46,032 nt of DNA from Bacillota bacterium (GTDB lineage Bacteria > Bacillota > Clostridia > Acetivibrionales > DSM-1351), in assembly GCA_023391425.1 (NCBI GenBank), contig JAEWAX010000106.1:1-46032 (forward strand). Reading direction: 5' to 3'. A program made the position numbers and the translations under genes. The notes under the pieces are model-generated. The model searched no databases. It was not told the DNA's origin and saw only the letters and a program-made list of their open reading frames with translations. This document shows, piece by piece, positions 25,744 to 33,787 of the stretch (within the stretch, counting starts at the first letter, position 1; each line of letters starts with the position of its first letter).

Positions 25744-26391
25744 ATGAGATATTTAACTATCGCACTTTCAAAAGGAAGACTTACGGATATGTCAATAGAG
25801 ATTTTTGAAGCAATCGGAATTGACTGCACGGAGCTTAAATCTTCAACTAGAAAGCTAATATTAACAGATGAAAAGAACAAAATTAAGTTTTTTTTAGCAA
25901 AGCCTGCGGATGTTCCTACATATGTTGAATATGGAGCTGCAGATATAGGTATTGTGGGAAAAGATACATTGCTTGAAGAGGGCAGAAACCTTTACGAAGT
26001 ACTAGACTTAGGATTTGCTGCTTGTAAAATGGCTCTTGCTGGACCAGCAGAATTAGAAGGAAAGATTGATGAGCTAAATATAAAAAGAGTAGGAACAAAA
26101 TATCCTAATATAGCTAGAAATTATTTTGAGAAAGCTAGAAGAGAAAGCGTTGAAATAATTAAGCTAAACGGTTCAGTTGAGCTTGCTCCGTTGGTAGGGC
26201 TATCTGAGGTTATTGTAGACCTTGTTGAGAGCGGGCGTACTTTAAAGGAAAACGGTTTAGTGGTACTAGATACAATTGCAGATATAAGTGCTAGAATGGT
26301 TGTTAATAGAGTTAGTATGAAAATGGAGAATGAACGTATTCAGAAAATAATAAATGGGGTAAGAGAGCAACTAGATAAAAGTAGGAGGTAA
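25744..26391 (+). CDS. hisG: ATP phosphoribosyltransferase catalytic subunit, short form
   Basis: 215 residues, the short form that lacks the regulatory ACT-like domain and needs HisZ. It joins ATP and PRPP to make phosphoribosyl-ATP. Motifs include LSKGRLTDMSIEIFEAIGID at the N terminus and a PRPP-binding loop with DLVESGRTLKENGL near the end. ATG 25744 has GGAGGAATGGAG upstream; an in-frame upstream ATG at 25708 would add residues not typical of the family. The next gene, hisD, starts 4 bases after the stop. Confidence 0.96.
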   Translation: MRYLTIALSKGRLTDMSIEIFEAIGIDCTELKSSTRKLILTDEKNKIKFFLAKPADVPTYVEYGAADIGIVGKDTLLEEGRNLYEVLDLGFAACKMALAGPAELEGKIDELNIKRVGTKYPNIARNYFEKARRESVEIIKLNGSVELAPLVGLSEVIVDLVESGRTLKENGLVVLDTIADISARMVVNRVSMKMENERIQKIINGVREQLDKSRR

Positions 26392-26395
26392 AGCA

Positions 26396-27700
26396 ATGCT
26401 TAACATAGTAGATTTGCGTAAGGACAGTAACGGAGCAGCTGCTAAGGAATTATATACAAAACTAATTCAAAGAACAAAGTCCAAAGATGGTGGCGATATA
26501 ATGAATATTGTTGCTGAGATTATAGAAAATGTAAAAAAGTCTGGGGACACAGCTCTTCGAGAATATAGTAAGAAGTTTGACAACGCCGATTTAGAAAGTA
26601 TAAAGGTTTCGGAAGCTGAAATATCTGCTGCATATGGTGTAGTTGATGAAGAATTATTACAAACAATAAAGAAATCCAAGCAGAATATATGGAGCTTCCA
26701 TGAAAAACAGCTACAGAATAGTTGGATTAGCCCAAAAGAAGATGGTGCTATACTAGGGCAAATAGTTCGTCCATTAGAAAAGGTTGGATTATATGTTCCT
26801 GGTGGAACGGCTCCACTAATATCATCTGTATTAATGACTGCCGTTCCTGCAAAAGTTGCAGGAGTCTCAAAATTAATAATGTGTACGCCCCCTTCAAAAG
26901 ATGGTAGCGTAAATCCAGCTATACTAGTTGCAGCAAGAGAAGCAGGGGTCGATGAGGTTTATAGAGTAGGCGGTGCTCAAGCTATTGCAGCAATGGCATA
27001 TGGAACAGAGTCTATACCAAGTGTAGATAAAATATGTGGACCGGGGAATGTATTTGTTGCCACAGCAAAAAGGCTTATATTTGGGGACTGCGACATAGAC
27101 ATGTTTGCTGGGCCGAGTGAGATATTGGTAATTGCCGACTCAACAGCAAAGCCAGAATATGTGGCAGCTGACCTGCTTTCTCAAGCAGAGCATGATAAGT
27201 TGGCATCGTCAGTACTTATTACAGATGATGAAAGTCTTGTGCAAAAGGTTGGTATTCAGATTGAAAAGCAGTTGTCTAAATTGAGTAGGGCAGCCATAAT
27301 TGACAAATCTCTAGAAGACTATGGGTTTGTAGTTTTAGTAGACGATATTGAGAAGGCTATAGATGTGTCAAATAACATAGCGCCCGAGCATCTTGAACTT
27401 TGTATAGACGAGCCTATGAGTATGTTAGGTCTTATAAAAAACGCAGGTGCAATATTCATAGGGAACTACTCTCCAGAGCCTTTAGGCGACTATATGGCTG
27501 GACCTAGCCATGTGCTGCCTACTAGCGGTACTGCTAGATTTTCATCACCCGTGAATGTAGATCAATTTATTAAAAAATCCAGTTTGATTTACTATAATAG
27601 ACAAGCCCTTGAGAAAACTAGTAAAGACATTGTTAGATTCGCAGAAGCAGAGCTCTTAGACGCACATGCTAATGCAATAAAAGTTAGATTTGATGGTTAA
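26396..27700 (+). CDS. hisD: Histidinol dehydrogenase
   Basis: 434 residues, the normal length. It catalyses the last two NAD-dependent oxidations from histidinol to histidine using one zinc ion. Diagnostic segments are VGLYVPGGTAPLISSVLMTA, KICGPGNVFVATAKR, FAGPSEILVIAD, LLSQAEHD (zinc ligands) and NIAPEHLEL (catalytic Glu-His). GTAGGAGGTAAAGC precedes the ATG, overlapping the end of hisG. Confidence 0.97.
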   Translation: MLNIVDLRKDSNGAAAKELYTKLIQRTKSKDGGDIMNIVAEIIENVKKSGDTALREYSKKFDNADLESIKVSEAEISAAYGVVDEELLQTIKKSKQNIWSFHEKQLQNSWISPKEDGAILGQIVRPLEKVGLYVPGGTAPLISSVLMTAVPAKVAGVSKLIMCTPPSKDGSVNPAILVAAREAGVDEVYRVGGAQAIAAMAYGTESIPSVDKICGPGNVFVATAKRLIFGDCDIDMFAGPSEILVIADSTAKPEYVAADLLSQAEHDKLASSVLITDDESLVQKVGIQIEKQLSKLSRAAIIDKSLEDYGFVVLVDDIEKAIDVSNNIAPEHLELCIDEPMSMLGLIKNAGAIFIGNYSPEPLGDYMAGPSHVLPTSGTARFSSPVNVDQFIKKSSLIYYNRQALEKTSKDIVRFAEAELLDAHANAIKVRFDG

Positions 27701-27826
27701 GAAGCTAGTTTTCCATTTAGAATTAGTAGTATGGGGAAATCCCATAGCTTTAAAGAGTAGCAATTGTTTTAACTGGGAGAATTAAATATAAATGTATTTT
27801 TGAACATTAGTTACGTGGAGGTTATT

Positions 27827-28903
27827 ATGATAGAAGAATTGATAAGGCCTGACATAAGGTCATTTACACCATATAATGCTAATCAGCAACCATATAAAAT
27901 TAAACTTGATGCAAATGAAAGTCCTTTTAATATGCCAATAGAAACAAGGAAAAAACTTTCAGATTTCATATTAAGTGACCCACAATTAAATCTATATCCA
28001 GATACAGACTCAATTCAATTAAGAAAAGCATTAAGTGAGCATTGGAACGTTGATGAAGAGGGCATAATAGTTGGTACTGGCTCAGATGAGCTAATACAGA
28101 TCATAACTAATGTATTTGTTGACCGTGGAGATAAGGTGCTATATCCTGTTCCTTCATTTAGTATGTATAAAGATTCATGCTTAATTGCAGGTGGAACTCC
28201 AGTTAAATATGTGCTTGATCCAAATAACAAATATGAATATTCAAAAGAAAAGATTATTGAAGCATATGATAACGAAATGCCTAAAATTATTTATATTTGC
28301 AATCCTAATAACCCTACTGGAAATTTGATGCAAGTTGGTGATATTCTTGAAGTAGTGCGCTATTGCCAAAGGTCTATAGTTATAGTGGATGAGGCATATG
28401 CAGAGTTCTGCGATACAACAGTAATTCCATATGTTTCCGAATGCCAGAATCTTTTAGTTATGAAAACTTTCTCAAAGGCATATGGATTGGCTGGAATTAG
28501 ATGTGGCTACTCTTTATCTTCAAAGAAACTAGCAAAAGCCATTAATTTGGTACGGCCTCCTTACAATATAAGCTCATTATCCCAGTTTGCTGCCCAATTG
28601 GTTTTGATGGAGAAGGAGCAAATAAGCAAAAACATTAAATTCCTTGTAGAGCAAAGGGAGTGGATGATTGAGGAATTGGCTAAAATAAAAGGAGTAGAGG
28701 TCTATAGTTCATTTGCTAATTTTATTCTAGTAAAAATTCAAAACTGCAAAGAAGTAAATAAAAAACTGTGTGAAAAAGGTATATTTGTTAGGGCATTTGG
28801 CTCGGCGCCCTTACTTGAAGACTGCCTGAGAATAAGTATTGGAACACAAGAGCAAAATACCATTTTTCTTGATGAACTATCTAGTATCTGTTATAATAAT
28901 TAA
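27827..28903 (+). CDS. hisC: Histidinol-phosphate aminotransferase
   Basis: 358 residues, a fold-type I aminotransferase. The PLP lysine lies in KTFSKAYGLAGIRCGY. Other class markers are KLDANESPFN near the N terminus, GTGSDELI, NPNNPTG and DEAYAEF. It converts imidazole-acetol phosphate to histidinol phosphate with glutamate. ATG 27827 has GTGGAGGT at ideal spacing; an in-frame TTG at 27800 is unsupported. The 126-base gap after hisD has no clear terminator or promoter. Confidence 0.96.
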   Translation: MIEELIRPDIRSFTPYNANQQPYKIKLDANESPFNMPIETRKKLSDFILSDPQLNLYPDTDSIQLRKALSEHWNVDEEGIIVGTGSDELIQIITNVFVDRGDKVLYPVPSFSMYKDSCLIAGGTPVKYVLDPNNKYEYSKEKIIEAYDNEMPKIIYICNPNNPTGNLMQVGDILEVVRYCQRSIVIVDEAYAEFCDTTVIPYVSECQNLLVMKTFSKAYGLAGIRCGYSLSSKKLAKAINLVRPPYNISSLSQFAAQLVLMEKEQISKNIKFLVEQREWMIEELAKIKGVEVYSSFANFILVKIQNCKEVNKKLCEKGIFVRAFGSAPLLEDCLRISIGTQEQNTIFLDELSSICYNN

Positions 28904-28962
28904 CGAACATTATGTAGTAAAAATCAAAAAAGGTTCGGGTTAAAATGAACGGAGGGATACTT

Positions 28963-29547
28963 TTGCGAGAGGGCTTAGTAAACAGGAATACAAAAGAAAC
29001 CCAGATCAAGATACAAATTAATCTTGATGGTAAGGGAGATTGCAATGTTAATACAGGTATAGGCTTTTTTGACCATATGCTAGTATTATTTACTAAGCAT
29101 GGACTAATGGATGGAGAATTTGATGTTAAGGGCGACTTAAATGTTGATTGCCATCACACAGTTGAGGATACTGGTATTGCACTGGGATTAGCTATAAGGC
29201 AGGCTCTTGGTGATAAAAAGTCTATTAAGAGATATGGTACAGCATTTGTTCCTATGGATGAGTCTCTTGTTCAGGTATCTTTAGATTTGAGTGATAGACC
29301 GTTCTTGGTTTTCGATGCCAGCTTTTCACAACAAATGGTTGGACAAATGGATACACAACTAGTTGAAGAATTCTTTAGAGCAGTGGCGTTTAATGCGGGT
29401 ATTACACTTCATATCAAACTTCTACATGGAACCAACTGTCACCATATTATTGAAGCAATGTTCAAGGCTTTTGGCAGAGCACTGGATGAGGCAACAAAAA
29501 TTGATACTAGGATAGTCGGAGTCATGTCTACAAAAGGACTACTTTAA
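28963..29547 (+). CDS. hisB: Imidazoleglycerol-phosphate dehydratase
   Basis: About 194 residues, a mono-functional dehydratase without the phosphatase domain of the enterobacterial fusion. The metal-binding motifs GIGFFDHML, DCHHTVEDTGI and CHHIIEAMFKAFGRAL are all present. TTG 28963 is preferred because GGAGGG lies just upstream and the family begins MREG; an in-frame ATG at 28945 would put that ribosome binding site inside the gene. As the phosphatase domain is absent, histidinol phosphate must be hydrolysed by an enzyme encoded elsewhere. Confidence 0.96.
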   Translation: MREGLVNRNTKETQIKIQINLDGKGDCNVNTGIGFFDHMLVLFTKHGLMDGEFDVKGDLNVDCHHTVEDTGIALGLAIRQALGDKKSIKRYGTAFVPMDESLVQVSLDLSDRPFLVFDASFSQQMVGQMDTQLVEEFFRAVAFNAGITLHIKLLHGTNCHHIIEAMFKAFGRALDEATKIDTRIVGVMSTKGLL

Positions 29548-29612
29548 TACATTGCCGCTAAATATAGGATATAAATTTTTTATTATAAATTTTACTGGAG
29601 GTAAAGATAAAC

Positions 29613-30500
29613 ATGCTTATTAATAACACAGATTTTATTAAATTGCCTTTGTTCATAAAGGGGAAGGTTAGAAATGTTTATGATTTAGGTGACAAGCTTC
29701 TTATTGTTGTAACAGATAGAATTTCAGCTTTCGATGTTATATTTTCAGAATTGATTCCAAATAAAGGAGTACTTCTAAATAGTATATCTGCTTTTTGGTT
29801 TGATTACACAAAGGATGTTATTGGAAATCACGTGATAACAACAGACGTAAGTAAATATCCTAAGGAGTTATCAGCTTTTAAAGAGGAACTAGAGGGTAGA
29901 TCAATGCTGGTAAAGAAAATTGATATGGTTCCTGCTGAATGCATAGTAAGGGGATATCTGGAGGGCTCAGGTCTTAAGGAGTATCAAAAAACTGGAAGCA
30001 TATGTGGTATAAAGCTGCCAGCAGGTTTGAAACAAGCTGATAAACTACCAGAACCAATATTTACGCCTTCTACAAAAGAATCAGAGGGTCATGATATAAA
30101 TGTTTCATTTGAGGAACTTTGTAATAAAATCGGAACAGAAATGGCAACAAAATTAAAGGATGCAAGTATAAACATGTATCTCAAAGCAAATAAGCACGCT
30201 GAAAGTAAGGGATTGATCTTAGCTGATACTAAATTCGAGTTTGGTATGTCTGATGGACAATTAGTGGTTGGTGATGAGGTATGTACACCAGATTCATCCC
30301 GCTTCTGGTCTATGGAGGAATATCAGCCTGGTCGCGCACAAAAGAGCTTTGATAAGCAGTTTTTGAGAGAATATCTTGAAACTCTTACATGGGATAAACA
30401 GTATCCAGCTCCAAAGCTTCCAGATGAAGTAATTAAAAATACTGAGGCAAAATATATAGAAGCTTACGAGAAAATTACTGGTAAAAGTTTTAAAAGTTGA
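29613..30500 (+). CDS. purC: Phosphoribosylaminoimidazole-succinocarboxamide (SAICAR) synthase
   Basis: 295 residues. It condenses CAIR with aspartate and ATP in purine synthesis. Markers include GKVRNVYDLGDKLLIVVTDR, SAFDV, VRGYLEGSGLKEY, ADTKFEFG and DEVCTPDSSRFW. It lies between hisB and hisH in the his operon. This is biologically sensible because the HisH/HisF reaction releases AICAR, an intermediate two steps further along the same purine route. ACTGGAGGTAAAG precedes the ATG. The stop codon falls inside the first unit of a tandem hairpin repeat. Confidence 0.97.
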   Translation: MLINNTDFIKLPLFIKGKVRNVYDLGDKLLIVVTDRISAFDVIFSELIPNKGVLLNSISAFWFDYTKDVIGNHVITTDVSKYPKELSAFKEELEGRSMLVKKIDMVPAECIVRGYLEGSGLKEYQKTGSICGIKLPAGLKQADKLPEPIFTPSTKESEGHDINVSFEELCNKIGTEMATKLKDASINMYLKANKHAESKGLILADTKFEFGMSDGQLVVGDEVCTPDSSRFWSMEEYQPGRAQKSFDKQFLREYLETLTWDKQYPAPKLPDEVIKNTEAKYIEAYEKITGKSFKS

Positions 30501-30672
30501 TTTTATCAACTTTTAGAACTTTTTGACCATGGGCTTTAAGAGCTCTTGACGTTAGCTTTTAAGTTGATTTTGTCAACTTTTAAAACTTTTGACCACGGGC
30601 TTTAGGCTTTTGACCTTAGGTTTCAAAAGTTGATTTTGTCAAGAACTTTTGGCCCACGGGCTTTTCAAGATT
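30487..30672 (+). repeat. Three imperfect tandem repeats of about 63 bases between purC and hisH
   Basis: Each unit has AAGTTGATTTT(A/G)TCAA, then AACTTTT, then GACCA(C/T)GGGCTTT or a close variant. The core units start near 30493, 30560 and 30625. In unit 1 AAAAGTTGA and TCAACTTTT form a perfect 9-bp hairpin; unit 2 keeps it nearly and unit 3 has lost part of the right arm. The purC stop lies in the left arm of unit 1. Confidence 0.8.
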
Positions 30673-30699
30673 TTTAACCTGTAACGATTGGAGAACAGC

Positions 30700-31308
30700 A
30701 TGATTGCTATCATTGACTATGGTGTTGGTAATTTGGCAAGCGTAAACAAGGCATTAAGTTTTATTGGAGTTGATTCCAAGATAACCTCAGATCATAGAGA
30801 AATACTTGCTGCCGATAGGGTGGTACTGCCAGGAGTAGGTGCCTTTGCCGATGCTATGAACAGCCTTGAAAAAACTAATATGATTTCTATTATAAATCAG
30901 GTAGTAGCAAAAGGAACACCCTTATTAGGTATCTGCTTAGGTATGCAGCTATTGTTTGACTACAGTACTGAGGGTGGAGAAAAGGTGAAAGGTCTTGGTT
31001 TATTAAAGGGTAGTATAACGCAATTTCCTCTTGATATGGGGCTTAAGGTTCCACATATGGGGTGGAATAGCCTGCAAATTAAACAGAATAAACATCTTTT
31101 TGAGGGAATACAGGAAAATAGCTATGTTTATTTCGTTCACTCATATTATTTAAAGGCTGAGAATTCTTCTGATGTTGGTGCAACCTGCAAATATGGAATT
31201 GAGTTTGATGCTGCTGTTTGTAAAGGTAATATAATGGGAACACAGTTTCACCCCGAAAAGAGTGGAGATGTGGGATTAAATATACTTAGAAATTTTGCAA
31301 GTATATAA
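30700..31308 (+). CDS. hisH: Imidazole glycerol phosphate synthase, glutaminase subunit
   Basis: 202 residues, a class I glutamine amidotransferase. It supplies ammonia to HisF. The nucleophile cysteine is in GICLGMQLLF, and the catalytic histidine and glutamate are in GTQFHPEKSG. ATG 30700 has TTGGAGA upstream and matches the family start MIAIIDYGVGN; the in-frame TTG at 30688 overlaps that site. Confidence 0.96.
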   Translation: MIAIIDYGVGNLASVNKALSFIGVDSKITSDHREILAADRVVLPGVGAFADAMNSLEKTNMISIINQVVAKGTPLLGICLGMQLLFDYSTEGGEKVKGLGLLKGSITQFPLDMGLKVPHMGWNSLQIKQNKHLFEGIQENSYVYFVHSYYLKAENSSDVGATCKYGIEFDAAVCKGNIMGTQFHPEKSGDVGLNILRNFASI

Positions 31309-31504
31309 GTAAATTAAACAACTTTCGCAAACTAAAATCATTACCAGTCGTAGCTTGGTAGATGAAGACTATGAGAAGGTTTAGCGAAATTATTTACATT
31401 TTAGAAAAATATAAGAGCAATATATTTCAACTTAGAAAGTTGATTAATATAGGTTTACCCAATGAGAAAATTCATTTGGTATGTTTAGCATATGGAGGTT
31501 AATT

Positions 31505-32218
31505 GTGATTATTTATCCTGCGATTGATATTATAGATGGTAAGTGCGTTAGGCTACAGCAAGGTAGCTATAACGATGTGACTATATTCGGAGACAGTCCC
31601 GTAGAAATGGCAATAAAATGGGAGAACCAGGGAGCAGAGTATTTACACGTAGTTGATTTAGATGGCGCTAGATCTGGTAATTCAGAAAACGCTGAGGTTA
31701 TTAGGCAAATAGCGAAAAAATTAACTATTCCTGTTCAGTTAGGTGGAGGAATTAGAAGCCTCGATAAAATCGAAACAATTCTTTCAAATGGTGTGAGCAG
31801 AGTAATCTTAGGCACGTCTGCTGTTAATGACCAGGAGATGCTCAAGACTGCACTTAAGGAATATAAGGACAAAATTGCTGTCGGTATAGATGCAAAAGAT
31901 GGCATGGTAGCAATACATGGTTGGGAGAAAACAAGTGATTTTACAGCCATTGATTTTGCAAAAAGAGTTGAAGCATTAGGTACTAAAACAATTATTTATA
32001 CTGATATTTCAAGAGATGGCATGCTAAAGGGGCCAAATCTTGTCGCAATGAGAGATATGGCAAAGTCGGTTAACATAGAAGTTATAGCATCTGGCGGAGT
32101 AAGTTGCCTCCACGACGTAACCAATCTGAAACCTACTGGAGTAAGTGGTGTTATTATTGGAAAGGCACTATATACAGGAAATATAGACTTAAAAGAAGCT
32201 ATTGATGCAACAAAGTAG
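31505..32218 (+). CDS. hisA: ProFAR isomerase (HisA)
   Basis: 237 residues, a TIM barrel. It isomerises the aminoaldose ProFAR to the ketose PRFAR. The two phosphate-binding halves and catalytic aspartates are seen in YPAIDIIDGKCVRL and YTDISRDGMLKGPN, with GGGIRS and ASGGVS as the phosphate loops. The start is GTG 31505 with TATGGAGG upstream; an in-frame ATG at 31481 contains this region and is not supported. The 196-base gap after hisH has no gene, only a possible weak TTCGC / GCGAA pairing near 31325-31388. Confidence 0.95.
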   Translation: MIIYPAIDIIDGKCVRLQQGSYNDVTIFGDSPVEMAIKWENQGAEYLHVVDLDGARSGNSENAEVIRQIAKKLTIPVQLGGGIRSLDKIETILSNGVSRVILGTSAVNDQEMLKTALKEYKDKIAVGIDAKDGMVAIHGWEKTSDFTAIDFAKRVEALGTKTIIYTDISRDGMLKGPNLVAMRDMAKSVNIEVIASGGVSCLHDVTNLKPTGVSGVIIGKALYTGNIDLKEAIDATK

Positions 32219-32266
32219 TGAGTCGGTATAGGTAATTAATTGTTACATGCCGGAAATGGAGAAAAA

Positions 32267-33028
32267 ATGCTTACAAAAAGAATTATTCCTTGCCTGGATG
32301 TACATGCAGGTAGAGTTGTAAAAGGTGTACAATTTGTAAATATAATTGATGCTGGGGATCCAGTTGAGGCTGCAGCTTTCTATGATAAGGCTGGAGCAGA
32401 TGAGCTGACCTTTCTTGATATAACAGCATCTTCAGATGCTAGGACTATTATGCTTGATGTTGTGAGACATGTGGCAGAACAAGTATTTATTCCATTTACT
32501 GTTGGAGGTGGAATAAGAACAGCTGAGGATTTTAGAGAAATTCTAAAAGCTGGTGCTGATAAGGTTGCAGTGAACTCTGCTGCACTTAAGAGACCTGAAC
32601 TTATATCTGAGGCGGCTTGGAAATTTGGCAGACAGTGTGTGGTATTGGCTATTGATGCTAAGAAAAGGCCTGATGGCTCTGGCTGGGATACTTACTTAAA
32701 TGGCGGCAGAGTAAATACAGGAAAAGATGCTGTGAAATGGGCTATAGAAGCAGAAAAATTAGGTGCAGGTGAAATACTTTTGACCAGCATGGACAAAGAT
32801 GGAACAAAAGATGGGTATGATATTGAGCTTACAAGAACAATATCAGATAACGTAAGAATACCTGTGATTGCGTCTGGAGGAGCTGGAAAAATGGAGCATT
32901 TCAAGGATGCATTAGTTGATGGAAAAGCAGATGCAGTCCTTGCTGCTTCATTGTTTCATTTTAGGGAAATGGAAATACGCGACTTGAAGCAATACTTAAG
33001 TAACAATGGGATTGAAACTAGAATATAA
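32267..33028 (+). CDS. hisF: Imidazole glycerol phosphate synthase, cyclase subunit
   Basis: 253 residues, a TIM barrel. It uses ammonia from HisH to turn PRFAR into imidazole glycerol phosphate and AICAR. The catalytic aspartates are in IIPCLDVHAGRVVKG and TSMDKDGTKDGYD. GGGIRTAEDF and ASGGAGKMEHF are the phosphate loops. ATG 32267 follows ATGGAGA and gives the family start MLTKRIIPCLD; an in-frame upstream TTG at 32240 is unsupported. Confidence 0.96.
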   Translation: MLTKRIIPCLDVHAGRVVKGVQFVNIIDAGDPVEAAAFYDKAGADELTFLDITASSDARTIMLDVVRHVAEQVFIPFTVGGGIRTAEDFREILKAGADKVAVNSAALKRPELISEAAWKFGRQCVVLAIDAKKRPDGSGWDTYLNGGRVNTGKDAVKWAIEAEKLGAGEILLTSMDKDGTKDGYDIELTRTISDNVRIPVIASGGAGKMEHFKDALVDGKADAVLAASLFHFREMEIRDLKQYLSNNGIETRI

Positions 33029-33139
33029 TTTTTGTACAGCAAAAAAATTTTAAATTGACATATGCGGTATAATTTATATTTGATATTATTATAAAGTTAT
33101 AAATTTATAGTTTAAAAAAATGTGTGGAGGAGCATGAAT

Positions 33140-33787
33140 ATGAATAATTTAAAGAGCGAATTAAAATTTGATGACAAGGGGCTTATTCCTGTAGTTACAC
33201 AAGATTTTAAAACCAAAGAGGTTTTGATGGTAGCCTATATGAATGAAGAAGCCTTTGATAAAACTATAGAAACTGGGAAAGTACATTACTATAGCCGTAG
33301 CCGTAGCAAACTTTGGTTAAAAGGTGAAACTTCAGGTCATTTCCAATTTGTAAAAGCTATTAAACTTGATTGTGATGGGGATACAATACTGATTGAAGCA
33401 GAACAAATAGATGCTGCTTGCCATACTGGAAACAAAACTTGCTTCTTTAGAACAATGAAAGATGAAAAGTGGGAAGAGACTACAGAAAATGTTGATGATG
33501 AAATGCTATCAGCTGAGATACTAAAGGAAGTGTATGATGTTATTGTTGACAGAACAATACATCCTAAAGAAGGCTCATACACAAATTATTTGTTTACAAA
33601 AGGGTTGGATAAAATATTAAAGAAGGTCGGAGAAGAAGCTGCTGAGGTCATTATTGCTGCTAAGAACAAATCTAAAGAAGAAATTAGATATGAAGTATCA
33701 GATTTGATGTATCATTTGATGGTATTATTGGTTGAAAGAGGCCTTACTCTTGAAGACATCTATGGCGAATTAAAGGGAAGAAGATAA
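33140..33787 (+). CDS. hisI: Bifunctional phosphoribosyl-AMP cyclohydrolase / phosphoribosyl-ATP pyrophosphatase
   Basis: 215 residues, a HisI-HisE fusion for steps two and three of the pathway. The cyclohydrolase half (about 1-110) has YYSRSRSKLWLKGETSGH and the metal-binding DCDGDT and AACHTGNKTCFF. The pyrophosphatase half (about 120-215) has GEEAAEVIIAAKN and DLMYHLMVLL. ATG 33140 is chosen because GGAGG (33126-33130) is nine bases upstream; an ATG at 33134 is only three bases from it. The 5' gap holds TTGACA at 33055 but no well-placed -10. The TPR protein begins at the next base after the stop. Confidence 0.95.
   Translation: MNNLKSELKFDDKGLIPVVTQDFKTKEVLMVAYMNEEAFDKTIETGKVHYYSRSRSKLWLKGETSGHFQFVKAIKLDCDGDTILIEAEQIDAACHTGNKTCFFRTMKDEKWEETTENVDDEMLSAEILKEVYDVIVDRTIHPKEGSYTNYLFTKGLDKILKKVGEEAAEVIIAAKNKSKEEIRYEVSDLMYHLMVLLVERGLTLEDIYGELKGRR

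Noticed and set aside
30487..30672. CRISPR-like array between purC and hisH
   Set aside because: The three units are contiguous imperfect tandem copies with no unique spacers.
33055..33087. Sigma-A promoter before hisIE
   Set aside because: TTGACA is present but no acceptable -10 lies 16-18 bases downstream.
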